A DNA stretch of 46,407 bases, taken from the NCBI GenBank assembly GCA_947466085.1, contig CANIEC010000018.1, positions 1 through 46,407 on the forward strand. Reading direction: 5' to 3'. Positions 32,698-41,096 of this stretch are shown here, one piece after another; position 1 is the first letter of the stretch; each line of letters begins with the position of its first letter. The stretch comes from Rhodospirillales bacterium (GTDB lineage: Bacteria > Pseudomonadota > Alphaproteobacteria > Reyranellales > Reyranellaceae). The notes below the pieces were generated by a model, which ran no database searches, had not been told where the DNA came from, and saw only the letters and a program-made list of their open reading frames with translations. A program made the position numbers and the translations under genes.

Positions 32698-33414
32698 CTA
32701 TGAATCTCGCCGCGCCTTGATGCCGCGAAACGCCTCCTCGATGTCGACGGGTTCGTGCTGCGGCGGGTGCGCCGCCTGCAGGGTCACGAGACCTGCCAGG
32801 TGGCCGAGCATCAGCTTCGCGGCCTTGTCGGCCTTGCCGCCCAGGATCGCGTCGGCAATGTCGCCATGGTCGTGCGGGCCGGCGCAGTTGGTGAGCTGGC
32901 GCGGTGCGGCCAGCGAAAAGTGCATGGTGGAGCGCGTAAGCAGACCGCGCAGCAGGCGCGTCAGCTCGTCGTTGCCGCAGAGTTCGGCAAGCAGGACGTG
33001 GAACTCGCCCGACAGTTCGAACAGGCGCCCGCGATCGTCGCGCCGGGTGGCGGCCTTCTCCTCGGTGACATGCGCCTTCAGGCGCTTCGCCGCAGCCGCC
33101 GTATGGCCCTCGCTGAGGCGACGCACGATCGCGGCCTCCAGCATCGAGCGCACGTCGTAGATCTGGCGCATTTCCTCGACCGTGAGAGAAGGCACGAAGG
33201 TCCCTCGATTGGGGATCGCGGTCAGCCAACCCTCGTGCACCAGCCGGTGCAGTGCCTTGCGCACGCGCTCTCGGCTGACGCCCAGCACGCGCGCCAGCGC
33301 CGGCTCCTGCAGCTTGGTACCGGGGGCGAGCCGGCCCATGTGCATCGCCCGCCTGATCGCGCCATAGACCGCCTCGTCGGCGGCGACGTCGCCCTTTCTC
33401 GGCTTACGCGGCAT
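32698..33414 (-). CDS. GntR family transcriptional regulator (FadR/FCD subfamily)
   Basis: A 238-residue regulator. The winged helix-turn-helix is at residues 12-75 (LARVLGVSRERVRKALHRLV, then LTAIPNRGTFVPSL), and the all-helical FCD ligand domain follows, with metal-ligand candidates in ELSGEFHVLLAEL and GPHDHGDIADAI. A strong ribosome site (GGAGGAG) precedes the ATG at 33414. Its start overlaps the end of the M20 hydrolase gene by 11 bases, so both come from the same promoter. Two ATGTGCACAT palindromes upstream of that promoter are the likely binding sites, which would make it autoregulated. The inducer is probably a ureide, by inference. Confidence 0.93.
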   Translation of the reverse strand: MPRKPRKGDVAADEAVYGAIRRAMHMGRLAPGTKLQEPALARVLGVSRERVRKALHRLVHEGWLTAIPNRGTFVPSLTVEEMRQIYDVRSMLEAAIVRRLSEGHTAAAAKRLKAHVTEEKAATRRDDRGRLFELSGEFHVLLAELCGNDELTRLLRGLLTRSTMHFSLAAPRQLTNCAGPHDHGDIADAILGGKADKAAKLMLGHLAGLVTLQAAHPPQHEPVDIEEAFRGIKARRDS

Positions 33415-34684
33415 CGATCTCCTCCACCGCGGCGACCAGCAGCCTGAGGCCCTGCGCAAAGTCGGCGAGGTCCATCGCCTCGTCGGGATTGTGGCTGCCA
33501 TGCTCGTTGCGGATGAAGATCATCGCCGTCGCCACGCCCATGATGCCGAACACCGCCGCATCGTGTCCCGCCCCGCTCGCCATCGGCAGCGCCTCGATGC
33601 CAAGTTGCTTCGCCAGCCGTTCGAGCCGCGCGCGGTGTCGGCGGTCGATCGGGCCCGGCTTCGCGTTGGTGAACGCGCCCAGATCGATCGTGACGCCGCG
33701 ACGCGCGCCGATCTCCTCGGCGATCTCGCGCAGCCGCCGGTCGATTGCGAGCAGCACCTCGTTGTCCTCGCTGCGGATGTCCATCGAGAACCAGACTTCT
33801 CCCGGGATCTTGGTCATCGTGTGCATGGCGGTGTCGGTGTGGAACTGGCCGACGGTGCAGACGAGATCCTTGCCCGCCGCCTCGTGCTCCAGCCACAGTG
33901 CTTCCAGCCGCGACACGAACTCGACGCCGGCCATCACCGCATCGTTGCGCGACAACCGCGGCTCTGCGCCGGCATGGCCGTAGCGGCCGACGATGTGCGG
34001 ATCACGATATCGGAGGTTGCCGCGGATGCCCGTGACGATCCCGACCGGCAGACCGCGTTGCACCAGCACCGGCCCCTGTTCGATATGCAGCTCGAGGAAG
34101 CAGGCGATCCGCCCGGGATCGAGCTGAGGCTCGCGCGCGCGGATCCGGTCGGGCGCGAAGCCCGCCTCCTTCATGTGCTCGGCCAGCGTCCGGCCGGTGT
34201 CGGGACGCCGGCAGGCATCGAGCGCCGCGGGTTCCAGCAGGCCGAAGGCGGCGCGGCTGCCGATATAAGGCGCGGGAAACCAGGAGAGTTCCTCGGCGCG
34301 CACGCCCATGATGGTGATGTCGCGCTTCGGCATTCGCCCCGCGCGATGCCAGCGCGCCAGCATCGCCATGCCGGCGACGACGCCTGCCGCGCCGTCGTAG
34401 TTGCCACCCTCCGGTACCGAATCGAGATGCGAGCCCGTCATGATCGCGGGCAGCGAACGGTCCTGCCCCGGCAGGGTCACGTAGAGGTTGCCGGCGGCGT
34501 CGGTCCGCGTCTCCAGCCCCATCGACTGGCCGATGCCTTGCATCAGGTCATGCGCCATCTGCTCGCCCTCGCCGTAGGACGCGCGGGTGACGCCGAGGCG
34601 GCCTTTGGAATGGGCGCGCAGGTGCTCGAACCACTGCCCTGCCAGGGCGGTTTCGGGATCGAGGTCGCGGTGGAGTTCGGTCAT
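33404..34684 (-). CDS. M20-family amidohydrolase: allantoate amidohydrolase / N-carbamoyl-L-amino acid hydrolase type
   Basis: A 426-residue zinc hydrolase of the hydantoinase/carbamoylase family. Metal ligands are visible as His86 in MTGSHLDSVPEGG, Asp97 in NYDGAAGV, Glu in VRAEELSWF (131/132), His200 in LELHIEQGPVL and the C-terminal His in GAGHDAAVFG. Members hydrolyse allantoate or N-carbamoyl amino acids and release ammonia and CO2. The nearby PuuE and ureidoglycolate lyase genes favour allantoate. The usual EEGxRF motif reads EELSWF here, so specificity may differ. It is divergent from the PuuE-like gene at 34757, with the two operators between. Confidence 0.88.
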   Translation of the reverse strand: MTELHRDLDPETALAGQWFEHLRAHSKGRLGVTRASYGEGEQMAHDLMQGIGQSMGLETRTDAAGNLYVTLPGQDRSLPAIMTGSHLDSVPEGGNYDGAAGVVAGMAMLARWHRAGRMPKRDITIMGVRAEELSWFPAPYIGSRAAFGLLEPAALDACRRPDTGRTLAEHMKEAGFAPDRIRAREPQLDPGRIACFLELHIEQGPVLVQRGLPVGIVTGIRGNLRYRDPHIVGRYGHAGAEPRLSRNDAVMAGVEFVSRLEALWLEHEAAGKDLVCTVGQFHTDTAMHTMTKIPGEVWFSMDIRSEDNEVLLAIDRRLREIAEEIGARRGVTIDLGAFTNAKPGPIDRRHRARLERLAKQLGIEALPMASGAGHDAAVFGIMGVATAMIFIRNEHGSHNPDEAMDLADFAQGLRLLVAAVEEIDAA

Positions 34685-34706
34685 GGGCCTGCCGGCGGTT
34701 GGTAAA

Positions 34707-34722
34707 ATTATGTGCACATAAT
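34707..34722. promoter_or_regulatory. candidate GntR operator, distal copy
   Basis: A perfect 16-bp palindrome, ATTATGTGCACATAAT, in the 72-bp gap between the M20 hydrolase and PuuE-like genes. The TGTGCACA core fits the TNGT-N-ACNA style of GntR/FCD operators. The second copy is 21 bp away, centre to centre. Confidence 0.7.
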
Positions 34723-34730
34723 GCCAAGAA

Positions 34731-34740
34731 ATGTGCACAT
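34731..34740. promoter_or_regulatory. candidate GntR operator, proximal copy
   Basis: The palindrome ATGTGCACAT, identical to the core of the copy at 34707-34722 and two helical turns away. It ends 16 bases before the PuuE-like ATG and precedes its GGAGG ribosome site. Confidence 0.65.
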
Positions 34741-34756
34741 CCTGTTGGAGGACGAC

Positions 34757-35671
34757 ATGCAAGGCGTGAGCCAGACGCGCGACCTGGTGGGCTATGGCGG
34801 GACGCCGCCGGCCTGGAAGCTGCACGGCGGAGCCCGGCTCGCCGTCTCGATGGTGGTCAATTTCGAGGAGGGCGCGGAATTCGCTGTCAGCGACGGCGAT
34901 CCGCAGGCCGAGAAGATCTCCGAGGTGGTGAGCGTTGTACCGCCGGGACGGTGGGACCAGGGCAACGAGCAGATCTTCGCCTATGGCATGCGTGCCGGGA
35001 TCTGGCGCATGCTGGCCGCCCTCGAGAAGCACCGGGTGCCGGCCACCTTCTACATGTGCGGCCGCGCCGTTGAGCGCCTGCCGCAGCTCGCCCGGCGGAT
35101 CGTTGACGCCGGCCACGAGGCGGCCTGCCATGGCTGGCTGTGGCGTCCCCATGCCGAGTACGCCGACCGCGAGAGCGAACTCCGTGATCTCCAGCGCTGC
35201 GTCGAGGTCATGAAAAGCGCGACGGGCCAATGTCCTACGGGCTTCTTCTGCCGCGGCAGCGAAAGCCCGGAGACGCGCTCCATCCTGCGCGAGCTGGGCT
35301 TCGGCTATGCCAGCAACGGCTTCGATGACGACCTGCCCTACTGGGACCGGACGGACGCGCAGCACCCGCTGCTAGTCCTGCCCTATGCGCTCGACAGCAA
35401 TGACATGAAGTTCTTCCATCCCAACGGCTTCGTGCGCGCCGGCGAGATGGTCGACTATGTGCGCGACGCCATCGACACGCTTCTGGAGGAAGGCGAAGCC
35501 GGCCATCCGAAGCTGCTGAACATCGGCTGGCACCTCCGCATCGCCGGTCGCCCCGGCCGCTTCGCCGCCTTCAAGCGCGTGCTCGAGCTGCTCGAATCCT
35601 ACGGCGACAAGGTGTGGATCGCGCGTCGCGACGCGATCGCGAAATCGTGGCGCGAGCAGTTCCCGGCATGA
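34757..35671 (+). CDS. polysaccharide deacetylase family protein, diverged PuuE-like allantoinase
   Basis: A 304-residue NodB-fold enzyme related to PuuE, the metal-independent allantoinase. Shared blocks are GYGGTPPAWKLHGGARLAV, VNFEEGAE, HGWLWRPHAEY and GWHLRIAGRPGR. It is clearly less similar to the two PuuE copies at 40153 and 41426 than they are to each other and has SESPETRS where they have NTRRL, so its substrate is probably another ureide or amide. The ATG at 34757 has GGAGG 6 bases upstream. It leads the rightward operon with the ABC transporter. Confidence 0.85.
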   Translation: MQGVSQTRDLVGYGGTPPAWKLHGGARLAVSMVVNFEEGAEFAVSDGDPQAEKISEVVSVVPPGRWDQGNEQIFAYGMRAGIWRMLAALEKHRVPATFYMCGRAVERLPQLARRIVDAGHEAACHGWLWRPHAEYADRESELRDLQRCVEVMKSATGQCPTGFFCRGSESPETRSILRELGFGYASNGFDDDLPYWDRTDAQHPLLVLPYALDSNDMKFFHPNGFVRAGEMVDYVRDAIDTLLEEGEAGHPKLLNIGWHLRIAGRPGRFAAFKRVLELLESYGDKVWIARRDAIAKSWREQFPA

Positions 35672-35732
35672 GGCGGCATCCCAGGGTGGTTGGCATGCCC
35701 CTTGCGTTTGCCTCGTGAGGGAGGCGGAACAG

Positions 35733-36827
35733 TTGCAGGAAGCCGTGAAAGCCAACGCAGCGCGCGCGCTGGACGTCGAGGATCTGAGCGTCCGCTATGG
35801 AACGTCGACCGCCGTCGACGGCGTGACGCTTGCCATCGAGCCCGGCGAGGTGGTGGCGCTGCTCGGACCTTCCGGCTGCGGCAAGACAACCCTGCTCAGG
35901 GTCATCGCGGGCTTCGTACGCCAGGCGGCAGGCCGCGTGCGCGTCGACGGCGCCACCATCGACCACCTGCCGCCCAACCAGCGCAACATCGGCATCGTCT
36001 TCCAGAACTACGCGCTCTTCCCGCACATGACGGTGGCCGAGAACGTGGCCTACGGCCTGCGCGCCCGCGGTCTCAAGGGCCCGGAAGTCGAGGCCAGGGT
36101 CTCCCGGTTCCTAGAGACCGTCCAGCTCGGGGGCTTCAGGGAGCGCCTGCCGCGCCAGCTCTCGGGCGGCCAGCAGCAGCGGGTGGCGCTGGCGCGCGCA
36201 CTCGCCATCGAGCCCTCGATCCTGCTGCTCGACGAGCCGTTCGCCGCGCTCGACCGCAACCTGCGCCTCGACATGCAGATCGAGATCAAGCGCCTGCAGC
36301 GGACGCTCGGCCTCACGACCATCCTCGTCACGCACGACCAGGACGAGGCGATGAGCGTCGCCGACCGCATTGCGGTCATGCACAAGGGCAAGGTCGAGCA
36401 GTTCGACACGCCGGTCGCGATCTACGATCGTCCGCAGACGCTGTTCGTGAACGGCTTCATCGGGACCACCAACCTGATGAACGGCAGGGTTGCTTCCCTC
36501 CAGAACGGCAGGGCGACCGTCGCACTGGACGCAGGCGCCACGATCGAGCTTGCCGCCCCGGCCGGTCTCGGCATCGGCGCGCCGGTGCTGATGTCGGTGC
36601 GGCCCGAGCAACTGGCCCTCTCCGCAATCCCCGGCCCGGATGCCTGGAAGGTCGAGCCCGGGCTCGCCCTGCCCATCGGCGCCCAGCTGGTCCACGAGGC
36701 CCGCACGACCGACGGCACATTCCTGAAAATCATCGAGCCGCGCCGTGCGGTTTCGAACGATGCGGTCCGGGTTTACTGCACCCTGGCCGCCGATGCGCGT
36801 CCCACGCTGTTCCCGCGTTCCACCTGA
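35733..36827 (+). CDS. ABC transporter ATP-binding protein, PotA type
   Basis: A 364-residue ATPase of the polyamine/Fe3+/opine-type importers. Walker [32 protein letters not shown], signature [16 protein letters not shown], Walker [13 protein letters not shown] and VTHDQDEA are present, with a C-terminal TOBE-type domain ([10 protein letters not shown]). The start is uncertain: TTG at 35733 has a good GGGAGG about 8 bases upstream, GTG at 35715 adds six residues with no ribosome site, and GTG at 35745 is also possible. It is followed by its binding-protein and permease genes. Confidence 0.92.
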   Translation: MQEAVKANAARALDVEDLSVRYGTSTAVDGVTLAIEPGEVVALLGPSGCGKTTLLRVIAGFVRQAAGRVRVDGATIDHLPPNQRNIGIVFQNYALFPHMTVAENVAYGLRARGLKGPEVEARVSRFLETVQLGGFRERLPRQLSGGQQQRVALARALAIEPSILLLDEPFAALDRNLRLDMQIEIKRLQRTLGLTTILVTHDQDEAMSVADRIAVMHKGKVEQFDTPVAIYDRPQTLFVNGFIGTTNLMNGRVASLQNGRATVALDAGATIELAAPAGLGIGAPVLMSVRPEQLALSAIPGPDAWKVEPGLALPIGAQLVHEARTTDGTFLKIIEPRRAVSNDAVRVYCTLAADARPTLFPRST

Positions 36828-36846
36828 CAACCACGGAGACTCTTCC

Positions 36847-37866
36847 ATGTTTAGCCGCAGACGCCTGCTCGCCGGCGCCACCGCCCTAGGCGGCGCCGCG
36901 TTCCTTCCCTCGATCGCGCACGCGAAGGGCAGCGTCGCCGCCGCCATCTATCCTGGCACCTGGGAAGAAGCCTTCCGCGCCATCGTGGCGCCAGCCCTGA
37001 AGAAGAAGGACAGCGTCGACCTCGAACTGCAGCCGCTCTTCGCCGTCGACCAGGTTGCCAAGGCCAAGGCCGCGCGCGGCGCGCCGCCGTTCGACGCCTT
37101 CGTGCTCGACCCGGGTCCGCGCATCACCGCGATCCAGGACGGGCTGTTCGACAAGATCGACATCAAGAAGATCAGCAACGCCTCGAAGCTGCCGGCTGGC
37201 CTGGTCGACGAGTGGGGTATCGGCGTCAACGCACAGGTCGTGGGCATCGCCTACAATCCGAAGAAGGTTCCCGCCCCCAAGGGCTGGAAGGACCTGTTCA
37301 CCGATCCCTGGGTGTCGCGTCTCGGCCTGACCGGCTTCCAGACAACGTTCGGCACGGTGTCGCTGATCGAGATCGCCAAGGTGTTCGGCGGCTCGGAAAC
37401 CAACATCGAGCCGGCACTGGTCGAACTTAAGAAGGTGCTGCCGAAGATCGCCGCGGTCGGCCAGCCGGCCGCCATGCCGGGCCTCTTCCAGCAGGGCCAG
37501 TGCGACGTGATCTACACCAACACCCAGACCGTCGCGACCCTGAAGGGCCGCGGAGTCGACATCGAATTCGTGAAGCCCGAGACCGGCGCCATCACCTTCC
37601 TGACGACCCTGCATATCGCCAAGGGCGCCACCGACGTCGAGAACGCCTACAAGTACCTCGACATCGTCGCGGGCAAGGAGGTCCAGGAGGCGCTCACCAA
37701 GCCGCCCTACAACTTCATCCCGGTGAACAAGGATGTCCCGCTGCCCGATTACCTGCCGATGAAGAACCTCGACGAGATGTCGAGCTTTGTCCGTCACGAC
37801 TGGGCGAAGATCAATCCGCTGCGCGCCGGCTGGATCGAGAAGTTCAACAAGGAAATGGCGAAGTGA
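36847..37866 (+). CDS. ABC transporter substrate-binding protein, PotD/Fe-type, with Tat signal
   Basis: A 339-residue periplasmic binding protein. The N-terminus has a twin-arginine signal (SRRRLLAGATALGG, cleavage after AHA). The mature part has VAAAIYPGTWEEAFRAIVAP, LDPGPRITAIQDGLFDKID and VGIAYNPKKVPAPKGWKDL, typical of the spermidine/putrescine and iron-type family. The ATG is preceded by GGAG. Its ligand is not visible. Since every neighbour is a ureide enzyme, allantoin, allantoate or a related ureide is more likely than a polyamine. Confidence 0.92.
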   Translation: MFSRRRLLAGATALGGAAFLPSIAHAKGSVAAAIYPGTWEEAFRAIVAPALKKKDSVDLELQPLFAVDQVAKAKAARGAPPFDAFVLDPGPRITAIQDGLFDKIDIKKISNASKLPAGLVDEWGIGVNAQVVGIAYNPKKVPAPKGWKDLFTDPWVSRLGLTGFQTTFGTVSLIEIAKVFGGSETNIEPALVELKKVLPKIAAVGQPAAMPGLFQQGQCDVIYTNTQTVATLKGRGVDIEFVKPETGAITFLTTLHIAKGATDVENAYKYLDIVAGKEVQEALTKPPYNFIPVNKDVPLPDYLPMKNLDEMSSFVRHDWAKINPLRAGWIEKFNKEMAK

Positions 37867-37876
37867 TTTCAGCCTG

Positions 37877-37992
37877 CCTCCCCATTCAAATGGGGAGGTG
37901 CCCCTGTCTTCGGGGGCGGAGGGGTCATGATCGATGCGAACAATGACCCCTCCGTCGCCTGACGGCGCCACCTCCCCCGCTGACGGGGGAGG
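37877..37992. repeat. palindromic REP-like element overlapping a permease start
   Basis: A symmetric 116-bp element. Outer hairpins are CCTCCCCAT-TCAA-ATGGGGAGG (37877-37898) and CCTCCCCCG-CTGA-CGGGGGAGG (37971-37992). The inner arms GGAGGGGTCAT (37918-37928) and ATGACCCCTCC (37943-37953) are perfectly complementary. It resembles intergenic palindromic repeats common in alphaproteobacteria. Here it reaches into the coding region of the next gene. I saw no second copy in the window. Confidence 0.75.
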
Positions 37993-38836
37993 AAAGCGCT
38001 CCGTCCTGGCCGAGTGGCAGCTCGCGCTGCCGCTCGCGCTGGCCTTTGCATCGATCTTCCTGGCGCCGCTGCTCATGCTGGTCGGCGTCAGCTTCTTCAA
38101 TGACGACAAGATCACCCAGCCGGGCTTCGGTCAGTGGGCCAAGTTTCTCGGCGATCCCTTCAGCTACAAGGTGATCGCCGACACGATGCTGCTCGGCCTC
38201 AAGACGGTGTGCGCCACCATCGTGATCGGCTATCCGCTGGCACTGATCTATCTCGATGCCTCGCCGCGCCTGCAGAAGGTACTGATCTTCATCATCGTTA
38301 TGCCGCTGTTGCTCTCCGTGGTGGTCCGCACCTTCGCCTGGATCGTCGTGCTGGGCCGTGAAGGCGTGGTGAACACGCTGCTGATGCAGTTCGGCATCAT
38401 CTCCGAGCCGTTGCGCCTCCTGCAGACCGAGCTCGGCCTCGTGATCTCGCTGACCCAGATCGAGATGCCGCTGATGCTGCTGCCCCTGATCAGCGTGATG
38501 TCGCGGCTCGATCCCAATCTGCGCGACGCCTCCTCCGCCCTTGGCGCCTCGCGCTGGCGCACCCTGTTCAAGGTGATCGTGCCGCTCAGCATGCCTGGTC
38601 TGGTCGCGGGCTGCCTGCTGGTATTCGCCAGCTCCACCACCGCCTTCATCTCGCAGACCGTGATCGGCGGCGTCCGCCTGATCTACCTGCCGCTGCTGAT
38701 CTGGCAGCAGTCACTGGTCGTCTTCAACTGGCCCTTCGCCGCCGTAGTGTCGCTCACGCTCCTCGTTTCGGTGCTGACTGTCGTGAGCGCGCTGTCCTAT
38801 CTGGGTCGCCGCTCCGGAGGCTATGTCCATGGGTAG
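37934..38836 (+). CDS. ABC transporter permease, PotB type
   Basis: A 300-residue inner-membrane permease with six helices. The first is ALPLALAFASIFLAPLLMLV, and the EAA-type loop reads RDASSALGASRWRTLFKVIV. Residues 1 to about 20 (MRTMTPPSPDGATSPADGGG) are coded by the palindromic repeat and are unlikely to belong to the ancestral protein. The ATG at 37934 lies in the repeat centre with GGAGGGG 9 bases upstream; an ATG at 37943 is the alternative. No conventional start follows before the first helix. Confidence 0.9.
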   Translation: MRTMTPPSPDGATSPADGGGKRSVLAEWQLALPLALAFASIFLAPLLMLVGVSFFNDDKITQPGFGQWAKFLGDPFSYKVIADTMLLGLKTVCATIVIGYPLALIYLDASPRLQKVLIFIIVMPLLLSVVVRTFAWIVVLGREGVVNTLLMQFGIISEPLRLLQTELGLVISLTQIEMPLMLLPLISVMSRLDPNLRDASSALGASRWRTLFKVIVPLSMPGLVAGCLLVFASSTTAFISQTVIGGVRLIYLPLLIWQQSLVVFNWPFAAVVSLTLLVSVLTVVSALSYLGRRSGGYVHG

Positions 38837-39650
38837 GCGCCGCAGTCTCGCCGACCTCTCCTACAGCCTCGTGATCGGCAGCCTGGCCACGCTGGCGCTG
38901 CTGATCATCGTGGCGCCAGTGGTGATCGTGCTGACGACGTCGTTCACCGAGGGCCGCTCGCTCAAGTTCCCGCCGACCGGCTTCTCCCTGCAATGGTACG
39001 AGGCCCTGTTCGATGCCTCGAAGTCGAGACAGATCCATCGCGCCGTCTACAACTCGCTCGAGGTGGCCGCCTGGTCGACCGGCTTCGGCATCCTGTTCGG
39101 CAGCATGGCGTCGCTCGGACTGGCGCGGAACCGCCACAGGCTGGCGCGCGTCGCCGACGGGCTGTTCATGTCTCCGCTGGTCCTGCCCGGCCTCACCTTC
39201 GGCCTGGCGGCGCTGATGTACTTCACGCTGATCGGCTTCCGCCCGTCGCTGAACCTGATCATCGCCGGCCACATGATCGTGACCGTGCCGTTCATCATTC
39301 GCACGACATCCGCCAGCATCTCCCAGCTCGACCCGGCGCTGAACGATTCCTCGCAGAGCCTGGGCGCAAGCTGGTTCTACACGATGCGCCGCGTGACCCT
39401 GCCGCTGATCGCGCCCGGCATCTTCGCCGGAGCGTTCCTGGCGTTCATGGCCTCGATCGACAACGTGCCGGTGTCGCTGTTCCTGTCGACGGCGCGCACC
39501 GACATGCTGCCGATCCGCATGTGGGGCATGATGGAATCGACGCTCGACCCGCGCATCGCCGCCGTGTCGGGCGTGTTGATTACCGCCGCCTTCCTGCTGA
39601 TGCTGGTGATGGAATGGACGGTGGGACTGACCCGCCGCATGCGCGACTGA
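38829..39650 (+). CDS. ABC transporter permease, PotC type
   Basis: A 273-residue permease, the partner of the PotB-type protein. Six helices are visible, starting with IGSLATLALLIIVAPVVIVL. The EAA loop reads NDSSQSLGASWFYTMRRVTL. GGAGG lies 8 bases upstream of the ATG at 38829, which overlaps the preceding gene by 8 bases. An ATG at 38823 is too near that ribosome site. It completes the ATPase-binding protein-permease-permease transport set. Confidence 0.93.
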   Translation: MGRRRSLADLSYSLVIGSLATLALLIIVAPVVIVLTTSFTEGRSLKFPPTGFSLQWYEALFDASKSRQIHRAVYNSLEVAAWSTGFGILFGSMASLGLARNRHRLARVADGLFMSPLVLPGLTFGLAALMYFTLIGFRPSLNLIIAGHMIVTVPFIIRTTSASISQLDPALNDSSQSLGASWFYTMRRVTLPLIAPGIFAGAFLAFMASIDNVPVSLFLSTARTDMLPIRMWGMMESTLDPRIAAVSGVLITAAFLLMLVMEWTVGLTRRMRD

Positions 39651-39663
39651 CGAGGACCCGCCA

Positions 39664-40137
39664 ATGGAACTGATCCCCCAGCCCCTCACCAAGGAAGCCT
39701 TCGCCCCGTTCGGCGACGTGATCGACGTACCCGACGTGCCCGGCCGCAACTACTACGAAGACGCGCTGGGCAACCTGCGGCCGACCGCGCATGCGAGCCT
39801 CTCGGTCAGCCTGAAGGCCGAGACGCCGGACCGGCCGCTCCACAGCGACTATATGGAACGTCACGAGTTTTCCTCCCAGACCTTCGTTCCCCTCGATGTC
39901 GAGCGCTGGTTGATCGTCGTGGCGCCGCATGCCGCCTCTGGCGGTCCCGACGTGAGCGGCATGAAAGCCTTCATCGCCACCGGCAAGCAGGGCGTCACCT
40001 ACCGGCCCGACACCTGGCATCACGGCCTCACCGTGCTCGACCGGCCCGGCCGCTTCGCCGTCTTCATGTGGCGCGACGGCGGCAAGGGCGACGAGGAGTT
40101 CGTGCCGGTGACGCCTTTCACCATCCCCATTCCCTGA
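39664..40137 (+). CDS. allA: ureidoglycolate lyase
   Basis: A 157-residue AllA-type enzyme that splits ureidoglycolate into glyoxylate and urea. Visible family features are the N-terminal LIPQPLTKEAFAPFGDVID, ERHEFSSQTFVPLDVERWLI, and the cupin-type block TWHHGLTVLDRPGRFAVF with the metal His pair. It starts 13 bases after the transporter genes and 15 bases before the first PuuE gene, so importer and pathway form one operon. Confidence 0.93.
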   Translation: MELIPQPLTKEAFAPFGDVIDVPDVPGRNYYEDALGNLRPTAHASLSVSLKAETPDRPLHSDYMERHEFSSQTFVPLDVERWLIVVAPHAASGGPDVSGMKAFIATGKQGVTYRPDTWHHGLTVLDRPGRFAVFMWRDGGKGDEEFVPVTPFTIPIP

Positions 40138-40152
40138 TCCGGAGCTGAGACG

Positions 40153-41076
40153 ATGCCCTACGAGGTCCGCCGCGATTTCATCGGCTACGGCGCCAACCCG
40201 CCCGATCCGAAATGGCCCGGCGGCGCCCGCATCGCCGTGAACTTCGTCATGAACTACGAGGAGGGCTCCGAACCCTCCATCCAGGACGGCGAAGGGCATA
40301 CCGAGATCGGCCTCAGCGACGCGGCCGGCATGGGCCAGTCGATCCAGGGGCGCGATCTCGCCGCCGAAGGCCTGTTCGAGTATGGCAGCCGGGTCGGCTT
40401 CTGGCGGCTGATGCGTCTCTTCCAGGAACGCGGCCTGCCGATGACGATTTTCGGCTGCGGGCTGGCGATGGAACGCAATCCCGAGGCCTCGGCCGCCATC
40501 GCCAAATCGGGCTTCGACGTCTGCTCGCATGGCTGGCGCTGGATCAAGCACTACGAACTCGACGAGGCGACCGAGCGCGAGCATATCCGCAAGGCGATCG
40601 CCGCCATCCAGAAGATGACCGGCGAGCGGCCGCTCGGCTGGTACTGCCGCTATGGACCCGGCGTGAACACGCGTCGGCTCGTGGTCGAGGAAGGCGGCTT
40701 CCTCTACGACAGCGACTATTACGGCGAAGAGCTGCCCTTCTGGTTGACCGTCGACGGCAAGCCGCAGCTCGTCGTGCCCTACTCCGTCACCAACAATGAC
40801 GGCCAGTTCGGCGCGTCGATCGGCACGTCGGACCAGTGGTTCTCCTTCGTGCGCGACGCCTTCGACATGCTCTACCGCGAAGGCGCGACGCAGCCCAAGA
40901 TGATGTCGATCGGCCTGCACATGCGCCTGATCGGCCATCCCGCCCGCGCCGTCGGACTGCAGCGCCTGCTCGATCACATCCAGAAGCACGAAGGCGTCTG
41001 GGTGACCCGCCGCCTCGACATCGCCCGGCACTGGATCAAGACCCATCCCTATCCGGGCAAGGGCCTGAATGAGTAG
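40153..41076 (+). CDS. puuE: allantoinase PuuE, copy 1
   Basis: A 307-residue PuuE-type allantoinase (NodB fold) that opens allantoin to allantoate. Features are GYGANPPDPKWPGGARIAVN, NYEEGSEPSIQDG, the HGWRWIKHYEL metal-site block, WYCRYGPGVNTRRL and the C-terminus THPYPGKGLNE. A very similar gene follows at 41426, separated by a 110-residue gene. The two copies are collinear and without gaps, which points to a duplication followed by divergence. Confidence 0.93.
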   Translation: MPYEVRRDFIGYGANPPDPKWPGGARIAVNFVMNYEEGSEPSIQDGEGHTEIGLSDAAGMGQSIQGRDLAAEGLFEYGSRVGFWRLMRLFQERGLPMTIFGCGLAMERNPEASAAIAKSGFDVCSHGWRWIKHYELDEATEREHIRKAIAAIQKMTGERPLGWYCRYGPGVNTRRLVVEEGGFLYDSDYYGEELPFWLTVDGKPQLVVPYSVTNNDGQFGASIGTSDQWFSFVRDAFDMLYREGATQPKMMSIGLHMRLIGHPARAVGLQRLLDHIQKHEGVWVTRRLDIARHWIKTHPYPGKGLNE

Positions 41077-41096
41077 CACCGTGTATTGTGGCGGCA

